DNA of 64,000 bases from Atopsyche davidsoni. Its lineage: Eukaryota; Arthropoda; Insecta; Trichoptera; Hydrobiosidae. Both the position numbers and the translations under genes were made by a program. A model generated the notes under the pieces. It was not told the origin of the DNA, ran no database searches, and saw only the letters and a program-made list of their open reading frames with translations. Of this stretch, positions 11,365-22,449 are shown piece by piece. The stretch lies in contig JAILWY010000006.1 of NCBI GenBank assembly GCA_022113835.1, forward strand, positions 2,914,001 to 2,978,000, written 5' to 3'. Numbering within the stretch: position 1 is the stretch's first letter; the number at the start of each line of letters is the position of its first letter.

Positions 11365-13456
11365 TAAAATCATTTGCGTAATCTTTTTTTTCTTTCAAAT
11401 ATACATTGAAGTTTTCAAAAATAACACAAGACGTTCAAAAAATATATTAAAGATACTATTTTTTGTTTCCATAAATTATGTTGAAAATTAAATTAATGAG
11501 GGATAAATAACCTGAAGCAAAGCGAAAATCAATATAATATATATATAATTTAAAAAAAATACTTTTTAAAGACTATTTATATTTTAACCAGGTAAATAAT
11601 CCGTTATATTGACTACAGTTACAATAAATACAAGAAATATGTTCAAGTTAAAGAAAATTTACTTTCGATTAGTAACATGATGTTTTTAAAACATCGTATA
11701 AAGTAGAAAAAAAGTGTATAAAAATAATTACTAAATCTCTCGTTTTAGGCATTTGCATACAGATTATTTACAAATATATTAAAGCATTATTGGCATTGGC
11801 TTTATTGATTCGATTTTTTTTTTTTAATTAATGTCAATAAATTTCAATTATTTACTGTAAAATTATATTTTTATTACACGTTAATATTAGAACGTAAATA
11901 TATTAAAAATAGCTTAGGAACTTTATGTAGGATCTATTTTACTTGACTTAATCTATTTTATTTAATGTTAGAAGAATTCCAAAATATTGCAACAATAACA
12001 CGTAATAAGTGAATAACCTTGCTCGCAACACCGATTGCATAAAATGCCTACTTTATAATAACTCTCTTATGCCAACACATTCACAGTAACCACACTTTAC
12101 TAAATAATTTTGTGAAGAACTAATAGCTTTGAAAAACCAAACCTTAAAGCAAGAATAATAAAGACTTTATAGTTTTATTTTTGTTATCAGCATCATGTGA
12201 AATATATAAATGAGATTCCTATACTCATTTGTAAAGCGGATTCTCTTTACATTTACATATTGTCTATTAACACCGTATCCTTTGCGTTATATTTTTTAAT
12301 TGAAACATTTCTGAAATGAAGAATATGCCAAATTATCGACACATCACTTAATGACGGAAAATAGATTTATATGATTTGCTTCTCATATTTTTGTAGTCAT
12401 AGAAAATCTATTAGTAAAACAAACTTTTAAGTGTAAATATTGATTTATGGTCACAACTAACTTTTATCATTAAAAATCATCACGTATGATTAATAAAGAA
12501 AACTGAAATCGATCACGATCATAGCGAAGCCAATCTACGGTATATAATATCTTCAGGGGCATCAAATAATGGTTTATTTAATAACCTTCATACTACGTTA
12601 ACGATGTGCAAAGGAACACAAATATATTTTAAAAAATCAAGTAAATTCATTCATCAAATAAGAATTTGCATTTAAAACGAAGACAACATACTAAAAAAAT
12701 TATTCATAACTATTAATATGAAAATGTCAGTCTGAAACTCATTCAATTAAATCATACCTTAGTATCCCATGGGTGGCCTTGGAAATAATAAGTCTACCTA
12801 AAAATCTTGAACTAGCAACTAAATTTTCGTGGTATCTAGTGATTGAATTATTAATTACGATTTAATCTAAAAAGACTAATGATAATTTTTTTGGTACATT
12901 AAGTAGAAGGTTAATTGCTTTGAATGTGTCTGTTTTTCACAATGGAAAATACCTTGGGATTTTTATGTTTTCAGATTTGATAGAATATATAATCCATTCA
13001 AGGTATTGTGGAAAATCGTCGATTTGTTTCATTTGTCGACATTTTTAATATTAATTTTAAATATTTATACTTTCAGAAATACCATTAAATTTGATTTTGT
13101 GTGTAGATTTCATGTTTTTTTTAAATTTTATTCAAGCAAACTTGTATGAATTCCATATCCAAAGTCATTATAATAACGCTGTAGATGTGATATCTTTCCA
13201 AAGGATTTGCAACGTTAACCGCATAATCTTAAGAAAATTGAAAAATTAAGCAATGATCTATCTAATTATTTTCGTTTTTAGATTGTACGTAAGGTATCAC
13301 ATATTCAACATGATTTATGTTTTATTCATTTAAAGTCCTAAAAATTATATATATATAAAACGTGAAAGTGTTTTTTTAAATTTCACAACAATGTGAAAAA
13401 TCAGATTAATTTAAAAATAAAATTAGACTCAGTTAGTTTTTCTAGTAAAAAATAAG
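11365..13456. other. Intergenic AT-rich DNA, nothing recognised
   Basis: No open frame with plausible splice sites or start was found, and no repeat with clear borders. Short stretches around 12500-12560 and 12920-13020 are slightly less AT-rich but do not read as protein. Confidence 0.5.
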
Positions 13457-13704
13457 TTAAAAAATAACAGTATTTAAGTAATCAAATACCAATGAAACGT
13501 ATTCAATCCAATATACGCAAGAACTTTTTGTCAAGCGTTGCCGGTACTGAAAAATTACAAATTGCTTTGAAACAAATTTGCTATTACACCTCCTTACAGT
13601 GCACGAGTCGTTATAACTCTCTTGAAATATATGAATAAATTCCTCATGACAAACTTTAAAAAATATTTCGTGTATATTGGTATCCAATTTTAATGTTGTT
13701 ATAC
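13457..13704 (-). CDS. Candidate terminal exon of a minus-strand gene
   Basis: Reading the minus strand, a pyrimidine-rich acceptor (ATTTTTTTTCCAG) ends at 13705 and is followed by 81 open codons to TAA at 13457-13459. The peptide includes NIHEIFFKVCHEEFIHIF and ends SLVFDYLNTVIF; it holds four cysteines and has mixed composition. No poly(A) signal was pinned down and no upstream exon with matching phase was proved, although a GC-rich possible first exon on the same strand lies at 14993-15085. In DNA this AT-rich, frames of this length arise by chance, so it is a candidate only. Confidence 0.25.
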
Positions 13705-14124
13705 CTGGAAAAAAAATAGTATTTTTGTTTAGAAAAAAATACTGAAATATTTCCCTAGTTTTTGCTTATTTACATACCTAAATTTATGACCTTTACCACA
13801 TACCTAGTAATATTTTTATATGCAGATAATTATAAGGAATCGTTGAAATGAAAGGTATAATATTCATTCTTTTTTCTTGCCCATGGTGTGCCAATTCAAC
13901 ATTAAGGTTTCTTTCGATATTAGTATGGCTTTATATACGTAATATTTTCTGATCAGCTAGTTTTCCATATATATCAAGCGTCAAACATATACATTTTGTA
14001 ACCCAAAAAATGTCAGCATCAATTACACAACTTTCAACATATCGATTTATTTACAATCACAAATATTAAATTGCACAAAATTTTGCACGTGATTGAAAAT
14101 GTTTATATTTAAAAAGAATAAATC

Positions 14125-14289
14125 TCACACAGTGAAATTTGAGAAGTAACAGTATTGAGCTACATCGGCGATATGTGATAGCCTTAGACACATCTGCGGG
14201 TCTGCCAAACGAGCAGATATTGAAAGTGGCCGTACTATGACGCTGAAGTTGATTTTTTGTATCCAATGATATAAAACGCCACACCGTAT
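14125..14289 (-). pseudogene. Short coding-like remnant, minus strand
   Basis: A 54-codon frame without ATG reads protein-like (RCGVLYHWIQKINFSVIV, then LADPQMCLRLSHIADVAQ) and ends at TGA 14125-14127. A second overlapping minus frame (14066-14284) is also open. The block is less AT-rich than its flanks. It may be an exon of the putative minus-strand gene or an old remnant. Family not recognised. Confidence 0.2.
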
Positions 14290-14992
14290 GATATAAGTGT
14301 TCGTTTATTTCGAAATTAGGCTACAGGAGAGTAGTCGGCGGCGAACAATAGGTTGGTCCGAAAAACACTTTGTGACACGACCTAAACGATTGTGTTTCTA
14401 TCTAAAACTAAAAAGTATATATAACTTTAACTTAGAGCTGCTGGGTTAAGGGTAAATGTATTTTACGTAAATACGTAACTAAAGGTTATATATGAAATAC
14501 GCCACAAGGTAATAATAACAAAATTACCTTTCACACGATTAAAGAAAAGTATTTGTAGCGTGTTGCGATGTTTGCAAAAGATCATTATCACTTTTACGCA
14601 AGTGAAAACATCTTAACAAAAACATGCTACACGAAAGGAAACTTTTGTGAAGTCAAAATAAAAACTTCGCAGTAACAAATAATCCTGGCATTGAGTAAAT
14701 ATTAAATCATACTCAAGTCAAAATTTTATTATTTTGATTTAATACATTAAAACCACAACTAACGTCGTCAAATTAAACCGTGTCTACATTTAAATTGTTA
14801 CACAACAAATACAGCCAGGAAGAAAACAGCATGGGAATCAAATCGATTATCTAAGATTAAGTATGCATAACACGCGTAAAAACAAAACCCGACAAATCTA
14901 AAACAATTTAATTAAACCACCACGGCCAATTATCATAACAAAATGACAACCGCAGGTCATCACACTGAAGCGAAACATGTTAAATAATATAC

Positions 14993-15085
14993 CTGAGCAG
15001 AGAAAGCGGCGGCGCGGCCGGACCACCGTGTGTCTGGCGCAACTCCTCGGCCCCGGCCAACCCTGCGCCGCCCGCACTGTGCTAT
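14993..15085 (-). other. GC-rich block, possible first exon and promoter on the minus strand
   Basis: About 90 bases of very GC-rich, CpG-dense sequence stand out from AT-rich flanks. On the minus strand it ends CTGCTCAG before GTATAT, a good donor with the exon's last base at 14993. It begins near CACAGTG, which resembles an initiator, with an A/T-rich TATTAAAT stretch about 30 bases before it. One minus frame is open throughout (GGAGLAGAEELRQTHGG), but there is no ATG, so a 5' UTR exon is as likely. With the CPAP1 promoter some 550 bases away on the other strand, this would make a divergent promoter pair. A plus-strand reading is also open and cannot be excluded. Confidence 0.3.
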
Positions 15086-15630
15086 ATGGATTACTATTTT
15101 TTTATTTAATATATATTTACTTCGCAATATGTGCATAATCGAGCTCTGCTTTTACTAGAACAATTCCCAAGGTCACTCGAGTAATTATCGTCAGTGTGTT
15201 ACCAATTCGACCTACGCATTTTTTTTCAATCAACTAATATTACACTTACAGACTACTTGCCTGAAATAGTATACCACATGACAATATTTAATCAAAGTGA
15301 TTATAATTCTATTATTTTTAAATCAAATAACATATAAGTGCACCCTTTTATGCTAATCAGTACACAAATATTAATAGGATCGTCATAAATTTGATGCACT
15401 GGGGATGTGTAACAGATTTAGTTTTTTTCTGAAATACCTGCAAAAAATAGCTTTTCACTAAGCGATAGACTGCTTAAAATGTTTAAAGATATTCATTAAA
15501 AAATGATAAAAGAGTAAAATGAAATAAAAAAAAACATGATAAAGTACGATTTTGCATGAAACAGAAATAAAATAGTAAAAAATGAAAAATATTTCATATT
15601 TTATTACTATACAAAAAAAGTAAGCTTTAC

Positions 15631-15638
15631 TATATAAG
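15631..15638 (+). promoter_or_regulatory. Candidate TATA box (TATATAAG) of the CPAP1 gene
   Basis: TATATAAG lies 192 bases before the ATG at 15823, in front of a GC-richer leader that runs into the coding exon. This would place transcription start near 15660-15668. No strong TCAGT initiator is seen at that point, so the exact start is open. Confidence 0.3.
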
Positions 15639-15822
15639 TTTAAAAATCCGAATGGTTGGAAAATGGATGGGCATGCTGGAGTTAAGTGAACTTTTGCTTT
15701 TACCATAAGCGATATTGTTCTTGGGAATGGAGGCAGTACCACACGACTGATATCAGCGGAGAGAACCAGACGTGCCCGACTGCAGTTCAAACCTGTGAAC
15801 GTCGCAATACAAAGTTACCACA

Positions 15823-18555
15823 ATGTGCTCCATATCAGGAAAGGTCCTATCGGTCTGGCTGTGTGCCATGGTCAGCTGGGCGGTGGTTGAAGCTGTGAGA
15901 CCCCATGTAAGTTCTCATAAGCCTACTCTTATTTAATTTTTTTAAAGTTGTATACAACACCCTTAATACTGCATAATATTTAATAAATAACCATCGTGTG
16001 TTATTTTACAAGGTTTTTTTAAATTAATATTTTTATAGTTACTAATTCACATATGACAATACCAATACAACGCAACATCTATGAATATCAATTTTTGATG
16101 ATTAGACATATTTTAAAATGATATCAATATATACAAAAAAAATTGTAATGTATGTTTAAAATTTTAATTTAAAACTAGTTTATAAACGTTGAGTGTACTA
16201 AACAAATTATAATAAAAGTAGGCTTTAAAAAGAAAAATGATTTAACAGTGATAAGTGGTTTTTTAAATATTTTAAATGTATTTTTTTAATCATAATTTTT
16301 AAAATTGACAATAAGTAGTTAAATTCAGTATTTTTATTGAATATCATTGCAAAATTCACATGAATTGATAAACTATGATAAAATTGGAAAGCTTTGCACA
16401 TACTCAAGCCATTTAAAAAATCGGATAATGTACGAAAAGTAATAATAAACGAAATTAATTTGCATGAAACTGACGTGATGTCTTTAGAAACCGAATTATT
16501 ACAAATTAAAGCATTTAAATAGAATATGAATATTCAATTGGGTTGGCAAATCCTCGTTAATAGAAATTTATGTTGCTGTAAATTACTTTAAAATTTTAAA
16601 TTATTCGGTATTGTCTTTCTTTAATAAATTTAGTAGTTGAAAAATGCATGTTTTTCAAAATAAAAACACAAACCAAGTATTATAGGATACTTTTTACAAT
16701 TAAGTAAAATTATTTATATTTACCTTTCCTATATATATTATGATAAATATAATAAATTCACATTAAAATTTCAAAAGTACGTACCAGTGTTTGCCAACTT
16801 TTATTATTATTATGCATTGAATAAACACAGAACCGTATTATTTCATAGAAAATTAGTATTGACGTTTTTAGTTATATAATGATATAGCAAAAATTATTAT
16901 ATGGTTTATACGTGAAAACTATGTATAGAGTTTTTTCAAAGTAAATAAAAATGAACTTAAAAATTAAAGATTTACGCAATACAAATTATTTTGTATTGCA
17001 ATGCATTTATTATGGATTGCACGTCGTTGATACATTACGAGATATTGGAAACTTGTATATCGGAAAATGAGGTTATTTAAATCTACATAATATATTGTAG
17101 AACAGGAAGGTATTGGCAATCATTTAAAAACTACAGGAAGTTGTGGTCGGAGAATAAACATAGAGGAAATGACATAATAGCACAAAAATCATTTTCTTTG
17201 TATGAAAAGTCGTGCCAATATAGGCACTGTTTGACTTGTTGGGTAACAAATAATGCGGCAGTGCCCATGGTTAAATATCAAGCAAACAAGATAGGGATTT
17301 CGACACATTATAAATAATAATAAGCAATTGGCTATTGGTCAGAACGCGTTATTATCACCTTAGTACATTAAGAAAAATAAAACAAAAAGGCTATGGTAAT
17401 ATCAAAACGCTTATTATTGAAGAGAAATCTCTTTTTTGTAGGGTAATGTAATTAAATAATTATTTATAAATTTAATTTAAATAACCAAAAATATTATTTA
17501 ACAAAGACAGCTATCTTAATCGCAAACGATTTTACTTAAATTCACGGATTAACGCCAAATACATTTATCCATTCACCAAAATACCAGCGGAACCGAAGCG
17601 TAAATTGTGCTTATTTAGTGTGAATATTTTCATGGCTTATGGATTTATGTGCTATGTTTATCTAATGAGCATCGTCTAGCTGGGTGCAGTGCACTCGGGC
17701 TTGCCCCGCCAGTGAATTCACGACACGCCACCGCCTAATATTTAGCTTTGTACGACCGAACAACAGCTTTTTAGCACCATTAGTTGATTAGAGTGGTGAT
17801 ATATTTTATAGTATGATTGTATACGATTGGTTTAGATATTAATATATTGCATTCGATTGGTCGTTTTTTAGTTATGATAACATGTTTTGTATGGATTTTC
17901 TACAAAGTTAAGTAACTTTATACGAGTTTTAGTATAACTGGTTAGACTTTATGGAAAATCTGTCACATTTTATAGTATCAATGCCTATTAGGTATACACT
18001 ATCGCAATAACCTACTAATGCAATATGACTGTTACTAGAAATCGGGTTAAGGCTTTTTTAAATTTAATAATTACAATTGTAATTTTTTATAATATTTCAT
18101 GGTCTTTACCGGTTGATAATATTTATTAAAAAAATTATTATACAATACATAATTATACAATAAGTTATAAAATACATTTTATCAAAACTGGTTTTTATTT
18201 AGCCATTTTCTTATTTAATGTTCAATTTATTGCTTAATTTCTTTTGTATTAAAAACGAATAAAAATTAAATTATGTAATCGAATAAATAAAAAATAAAAA
18301 ACTTAATTCACCAATAAATAATTCATGTAATTGAAATACATTCATAATAATTAAAAACGTTAAAAAACACTTAATGTGTCATTCAGATAATGAGTGATTT
18401 CACACTGCAGAGGCATCTCTACTCTAGTAAAGCCTCTCTAAGGCGACAAAGCTCTCACTTTTGATGAGATATAACAAGTAGTCATATTATTATCTAAACA
18501 ACTAAAAATATATATATTGGACAGAAATATAAATGATGGTGACTAAACCTAAATA

Positions 18556-18599
<44 letters not shown>

Positions 18600-20667
18600 A
18601 GAAGTGCTGTACAGTCTTCATAAGTATAGATACATGTTATAGTAAAAACAAAATAATATATACTCAAAGACAAGTAGAATGAAATAAAAGAATGAAATAT
18701 TCGCTGTATAAAAAACAATGATTCAACATACAAAAACAAACACAAATATAAAAATAAAGAAAATAAACGGTTTTAATTAATCAAACAAGTAAATGAAATA
18801 ATAAGCTTGTTGAGGGACAAGGAATTTTATTCGTGAAGATCCATTATTATAATGATAAAAGTACCTTTGTATTTTGTCTTCACTTTGAGTTTATTAAAAT
18901 TATTTGCATTACTAGTTTCGACCCAATACACTGGATCATCATCAGATGCATAACCAAACTCATGTTAGTTATGCATCTGATGATGACGCAGTGTATTGGG
19001 TCGAAACTAGTAATGCAAATAATTTTAATAAGCTCAATGTGAAGACAAAATACAAAGGAACTTTTATCATTATAATATGAAATAATAAGAAATAACGTAT
19101 TAATTATTTAACGTATTTTAGCACTACAGTCCTAAGCAGTACCACCAGCAACCCCAGGAGTACTACTACCCAGAAGACTACCAAGTGGCCTCCTTCAAGA
19201 AGGCTGTGAGGGAGCACGAGAAGCCCCAGGACCTGAGCAAGGTGCCCGGAGTGCCTGGCGTGGACTACCCCACGTACCACTCCGTGCCCCACACCAGCTT
19301 CCACTGCGGCCACGTGCCAGTGCATCCCGGCATGTACGCCAACGTGGAGGCTGGCTGCCAGGTACAAACTCACCAACAACACATGTTACATCACTAGTAA
19401 ACATATTTGGTCCATACACAATATAAATTTGCATAATTGTGACAGGTTCAAGAGTGAGATTCGGAATGGTATAAGGATAACATTATCTTTTTTTTTTTTG
19501 TGATAATGAAGTTTCACACTCATTAATGAGAAAAAAGTGTTAAAATATTTTAACACAGATAATGCTATTTACTTAACTATAAATTAGTAAAAAGTACATA
19601 TATTAATATCAATGAAATTGAACTTAGAGTTTTTTTAATATACGTATTTTTTTAATCAGAATGTTCCATATTAATATAGTTTTGACATAATAACAAAGAT
19701 ATTAAGATAATGAACAAGAGGTAATTTATATCACGAAAAACGCTATATATATTTTTTTTGTAATTAATCTAATTTTTAAAATCTTTTGCTATTATAATGG
19801 TTAGTAAGTCCACAATATTCATATTTAACGATTAGAACATTTACACCGGTGCGTACGTGTACAGAATCGCAAATCCATGCAGTTAAACTTATTTTTTCAT
19901 ATGCTTACTGTCTTACATTCTAAATACAACCGGTACACCCTTGACATGAATAATACAGTAAATTAACAAGTAGTTTGCCATTTTTTTAAAAGCGTTCATA
20001 TAAAATATTGTAACCGGTAATTTGACTTTTTAGTTGAACTGAATTTAGTACCCTCGATGAAATGAATAAAAATTGTAGGTTATTTTTATAAATAATATTT
20101 TTTTGTTAAAACATTTAGAGCAACTCAATTTAAAGCTTAGACGCAAACCATTCTCCAACGCAGTATTAATGTAGCAGATATCTTGTGGGGCTTACAAGAT
20201 GTAGTTATTGAGTTTGAGTGAGGAAAAATTATGTAAAAAAACCCCTTTTGTGTACTAATATTTAATTAATTTGTTTTCTAGGCATATCACACTTGCCACG
20301 ATGGTCGCGAGGGAGACCAGGGAGCTTCTTTCCTCTGCACCAACGGAACTCTGTTCAACCAAGAAATTTTCGCTTGCGACTGGTGGTACAACGTTGACTG
20401 CGCGAAAGCACCATCTCTGTACAGGTAGCCTAACATTTTTGTACTTAGCTGACTGACGCCAAAGCATACCACTGAGATTAAATATTCAATTGCTAGAGTA
20501 TTCGTACATGTCTGTCGCAATTTCAATAAGTTTATATCAAAAGATTTACTAATAAAACTATATCTGATTTTAGCCTCAACGCTGATCCCGCAAAGAACCC
20601 CTTCACCCCTAAGCACAAGCCCGAAGATGACCTGAAGAAACACCCTATCTACGCTGATTACTTTTAA
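15823..20667 (+). CDS. Cuticular protein analogous to peritrophin, CPAP1 type (one chitin-binding type 2 domain); join(15823..15906, 19122..19361, 20282..20424, 20574..20667)
   Basis: A secreted 186-residue protein expected to bind chitin in cuticle. Residues 1-24 (MCSISGKVLSVWLCAMVSWA plus VVEA) are a signal peptide. A Tyr/Gln/His-rich linker follows (about 29-48), then KVPGVPGVDYPTYHSVPHTS leading into one ChtBD2/peritrophin-A domain. Its six cysteines are at 90, 107, 113, 127, 140 and 148 (spacings 16, 5, 13, 12, 7), with the aromatic DWWYNVDC end. The tail is Lys/Pro-rich and ends YADYF. All joins keep frame: CAT|GTAAGT, TTTTAG|CAC (phase 0); CAG|GTACAA, TTCTAG|GCA (phase 0); ACAG|GTAGCC, TTTTAG|CCT (phase 2). 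Introns are 3,215, 920 and 149 bases. Coding exons are far GC-richer than the introns. The domain and short Pro-Gly lead-in match single-domain CPAP1 proteins; the member number cannot be given. Confidence 0.88.
18560..18597. repeat. (AT)n microsatellite in CPAP1 intron 1
   Basis: About 19 uninterrupted AT units, 250 bases before the long hairpin. Confidence 0.95.
18846..19076. repeat. Long near-perfect inverted repeat (fold-back element) in CPAP1 intron 1
   Basis: Two 109-base arms (18846-18954 and 18968-19076) are reverse complements with five mismatches, around a 13-base loop (18955-18967). The outer ends read ATTATAATGAT / ATCATTATAAT. The arms include TTTCGACCCAATACACTG. The element ends 45 bases before the exon 2 acceptor. 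It looks like a young fold-back or MITE-type insertion or a template-switch duplication. No clear target-site duplication is seen. The transcript of this intron would form a dsRNA stem of about 105 paired bases. Confidence 0.9.
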
Positions 20668-20785
20668 ATTATTTATTGAACATAATTGCATTTGTAAATA
20701 TTTATTTGCGAAATCATCCCATCTTTGCTGTATATTATTGTAAAATACATTTATATATCTTTTGTATTTGTTTGTATATTTTAAT

Positions 20786-20791
20786 AATAAA
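20786..20791 (+). promoter_or_regulatory. Poly(A) signal AATAAA of the CPAP1 gene
   Basis: AATAAA lies about 120 bases after the TAA at 20665-20667. Confidence 0.6.
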
Positions 20792-21612
20792 TTGGATAAA
20801 AAGATATTACCCAGAGAAGTGGTGATATATATTTTATCAAAACTGGTAAACAATATCCTCTAATGTAATTAAAAATTACCTAATAATTTAAAATAAGGTA
20901 TTTTTAAAGTAAAAGAGGTCAAAGGATAATTGAAAAAATCATGAAACAAATTTAGATTAATTAATTAATTGATTACATTTTCATTCTGTACGGCTAATAA
21001 AAACACCAATAATTTTCCAATGATTAAAGAAGTAACCACAACTGGCTACGGTAAGTGTGTTGATATTATAATTGAAGATTTGACGATTTATTCTTTGAAA
21101 AGAAAATTTTTCATTGTTGTTGCATTTCAAGAACGGTTATATGTATTGTTTAGATTAAATTGAAATATGATACGCAATATCCTATTGTTTTTTGCCTTAA
21201 CAATTAAATTAAATATAAAAATCAATTTAAACAACATCATGATCTAAAAATTTTTCTGATGAATTGATCAGGTGATTTAATAGTTTTGTATTTATTTTGC
21301 GTCGACGTGAGAATTTGTATCCATTTTTTTAAATTGTTTTTACTTTAATACGGGATAGCTTATAAAAGTTGCAAAGCATTTTAACTGCAGCTTTTGGCTT
21401 CATAAATACTGTTTTATTTAAAGAAAGTCCAGTATGAACAAAAGAATTACTCATTGTGATTTCATATACTATGCACATCGTCATATGTGAATAATAATAA
21501 TTGATTTGTGATATTTTTGAGATTTGTGCGTTAACAAACCCACGAGCTCTACTCCACCATAAAAACTGTATCCTTAAGCAATAAGACACAGTAACGAACC
21601 TATTTTTCCTAG

Positions 21613-21741
21613 CCAATTAGTTCGGCCTCCGAGGCAGATTGACGAAGGTTCAGTGCACGACATAATCGTGCGTCTGCAATGCCAAAGCGATGAAATAAAA
21701 GCGAGAGTCCTTTCACAACGCCTGGTGATTTATGACATTTT
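21613..21741 (+). CDS. Candidate internal exon of an unidentified plus-strand gene
   Basis: A pyrimidine-rich acceptor (TATTTTTCCTAG, ends 21612) opens a 129-base stretch that closes with a consensus donor GTAAGT at 21742-21747. One frame is open throughout and reads protein-like: LVRPPRQIDEGSVHDIIV, then LQCQSDEIKARVLSQRL. The block is GC-richer than its flanks. The 'HDIIVRL' style recalls the RNA-binding ORF1 proteins of some non-LTR retrotransposons, a weak likeness from memory. It may instead belong to a gene whose next exon lies at 22325-22388 (phase 2 joins in frame as KSCQAILQADIDIAEKSW to a TGA). Confidence 0.35.
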
Positions 21742-22320
21742 GTAAGTCATCCGGCAGCACTGATAGCAAGTAATAAACCACTCGTATTTAACCAAATTGT
21801 TAATTTAATTTTCAACACAAACTGTACTTATAACAGAGGCAACTAAAGTTATTAATTTATGTATCTATTTTGTTTTTGATTTTTATAAAGACTCTATAAC
21901 ATTGTTATGTTATTAAAATAACTACCTAAAACTTTTTTAAACAAAATGGCAGCGTGTACCCCAAAAAGGAAAATATTGGTATAAATTATTTTTCTTGAAA
22001 ATGAGAAAAATTGTCAAATATTAAATTACAATAACTTCAAAGTAATTGAATAACAAAAAATTTAACAATACTTTTCTAAAATACAAAAATGTAAGTTGTA
22101 CTTCTGTCGTATTAGCATTTTTCGGCGGATTGATTATCAGCAAATAGTCATTGAATCGGTCGGTAAATGGTAATTTTTTTATTTGAATTCATGTGAAACG
22201 TAAGAGTCTATAATCATATTATGTTATTGTGTCATTAAAACATTAAAATAGTACGACTCTCTCATCTAGCTCACAAAAACAGTTAGTTGGCCGGATTTAC
22301 ATCGTAAAAAGCTTTAAAAG

Positions 22321-22433
22321 TTAGAAAATCTTGCCAAGCAATTCTCCAAGCGGATATTGACATTGCTGAGAAATCTTGGCAGCGCTGATCGTAATGTGGA
22401 ACCGAAAAGTTGCGGTTTACCAAACAATTTCAT
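22321..22433 (+). CDS. Candidate exon, plus strand, strong donor at its end
   Basis: The segment ends CAATTTCAT before GTAAGTAC, a consensus donor. One frame is open to that donor (AKQFSKRILTLLRNLGSAD, then PKSCGLPNNF). A second frame, entered after the TTAG at 22324, is open to TGA 22386-22388 and matches the phase of the exon at 21613-21741. Which frame is used cannot be decided by eye. The block stands out in GC from the flanks. Confidence 0.3.
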
Positions 22434-22449
22434 GTAAGTACTTCTTCCT

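Noticed and set aside
15458..15790. 110-codon minus frame upstream of CPAP1
   Set aside because: It runs from the GC-rich CPAP1 leader into poly-A/T DNA, giving a Phe/Tyr/Ile-rich tail typical of chance translation.
17660..17760. GC-richer patch in CPAP1 intron 1
   Set aside because: No open frame with splice edges in phase; left as unexplained intron sequence.
19104..19434. Long minus-strand frames opposite the CPAP1 exon
   Set aside because: They mirror the GC-rich coding exon; the plus frame has the six-cysteine chitin-binding domain and correct splice phases.
20287..20853. 188-codon minus frame across CPAP1 exons 3-4
   Set aside because: It is antisense to real coding exons and reads through an intron and 3' UTR; no independent start or splice support.
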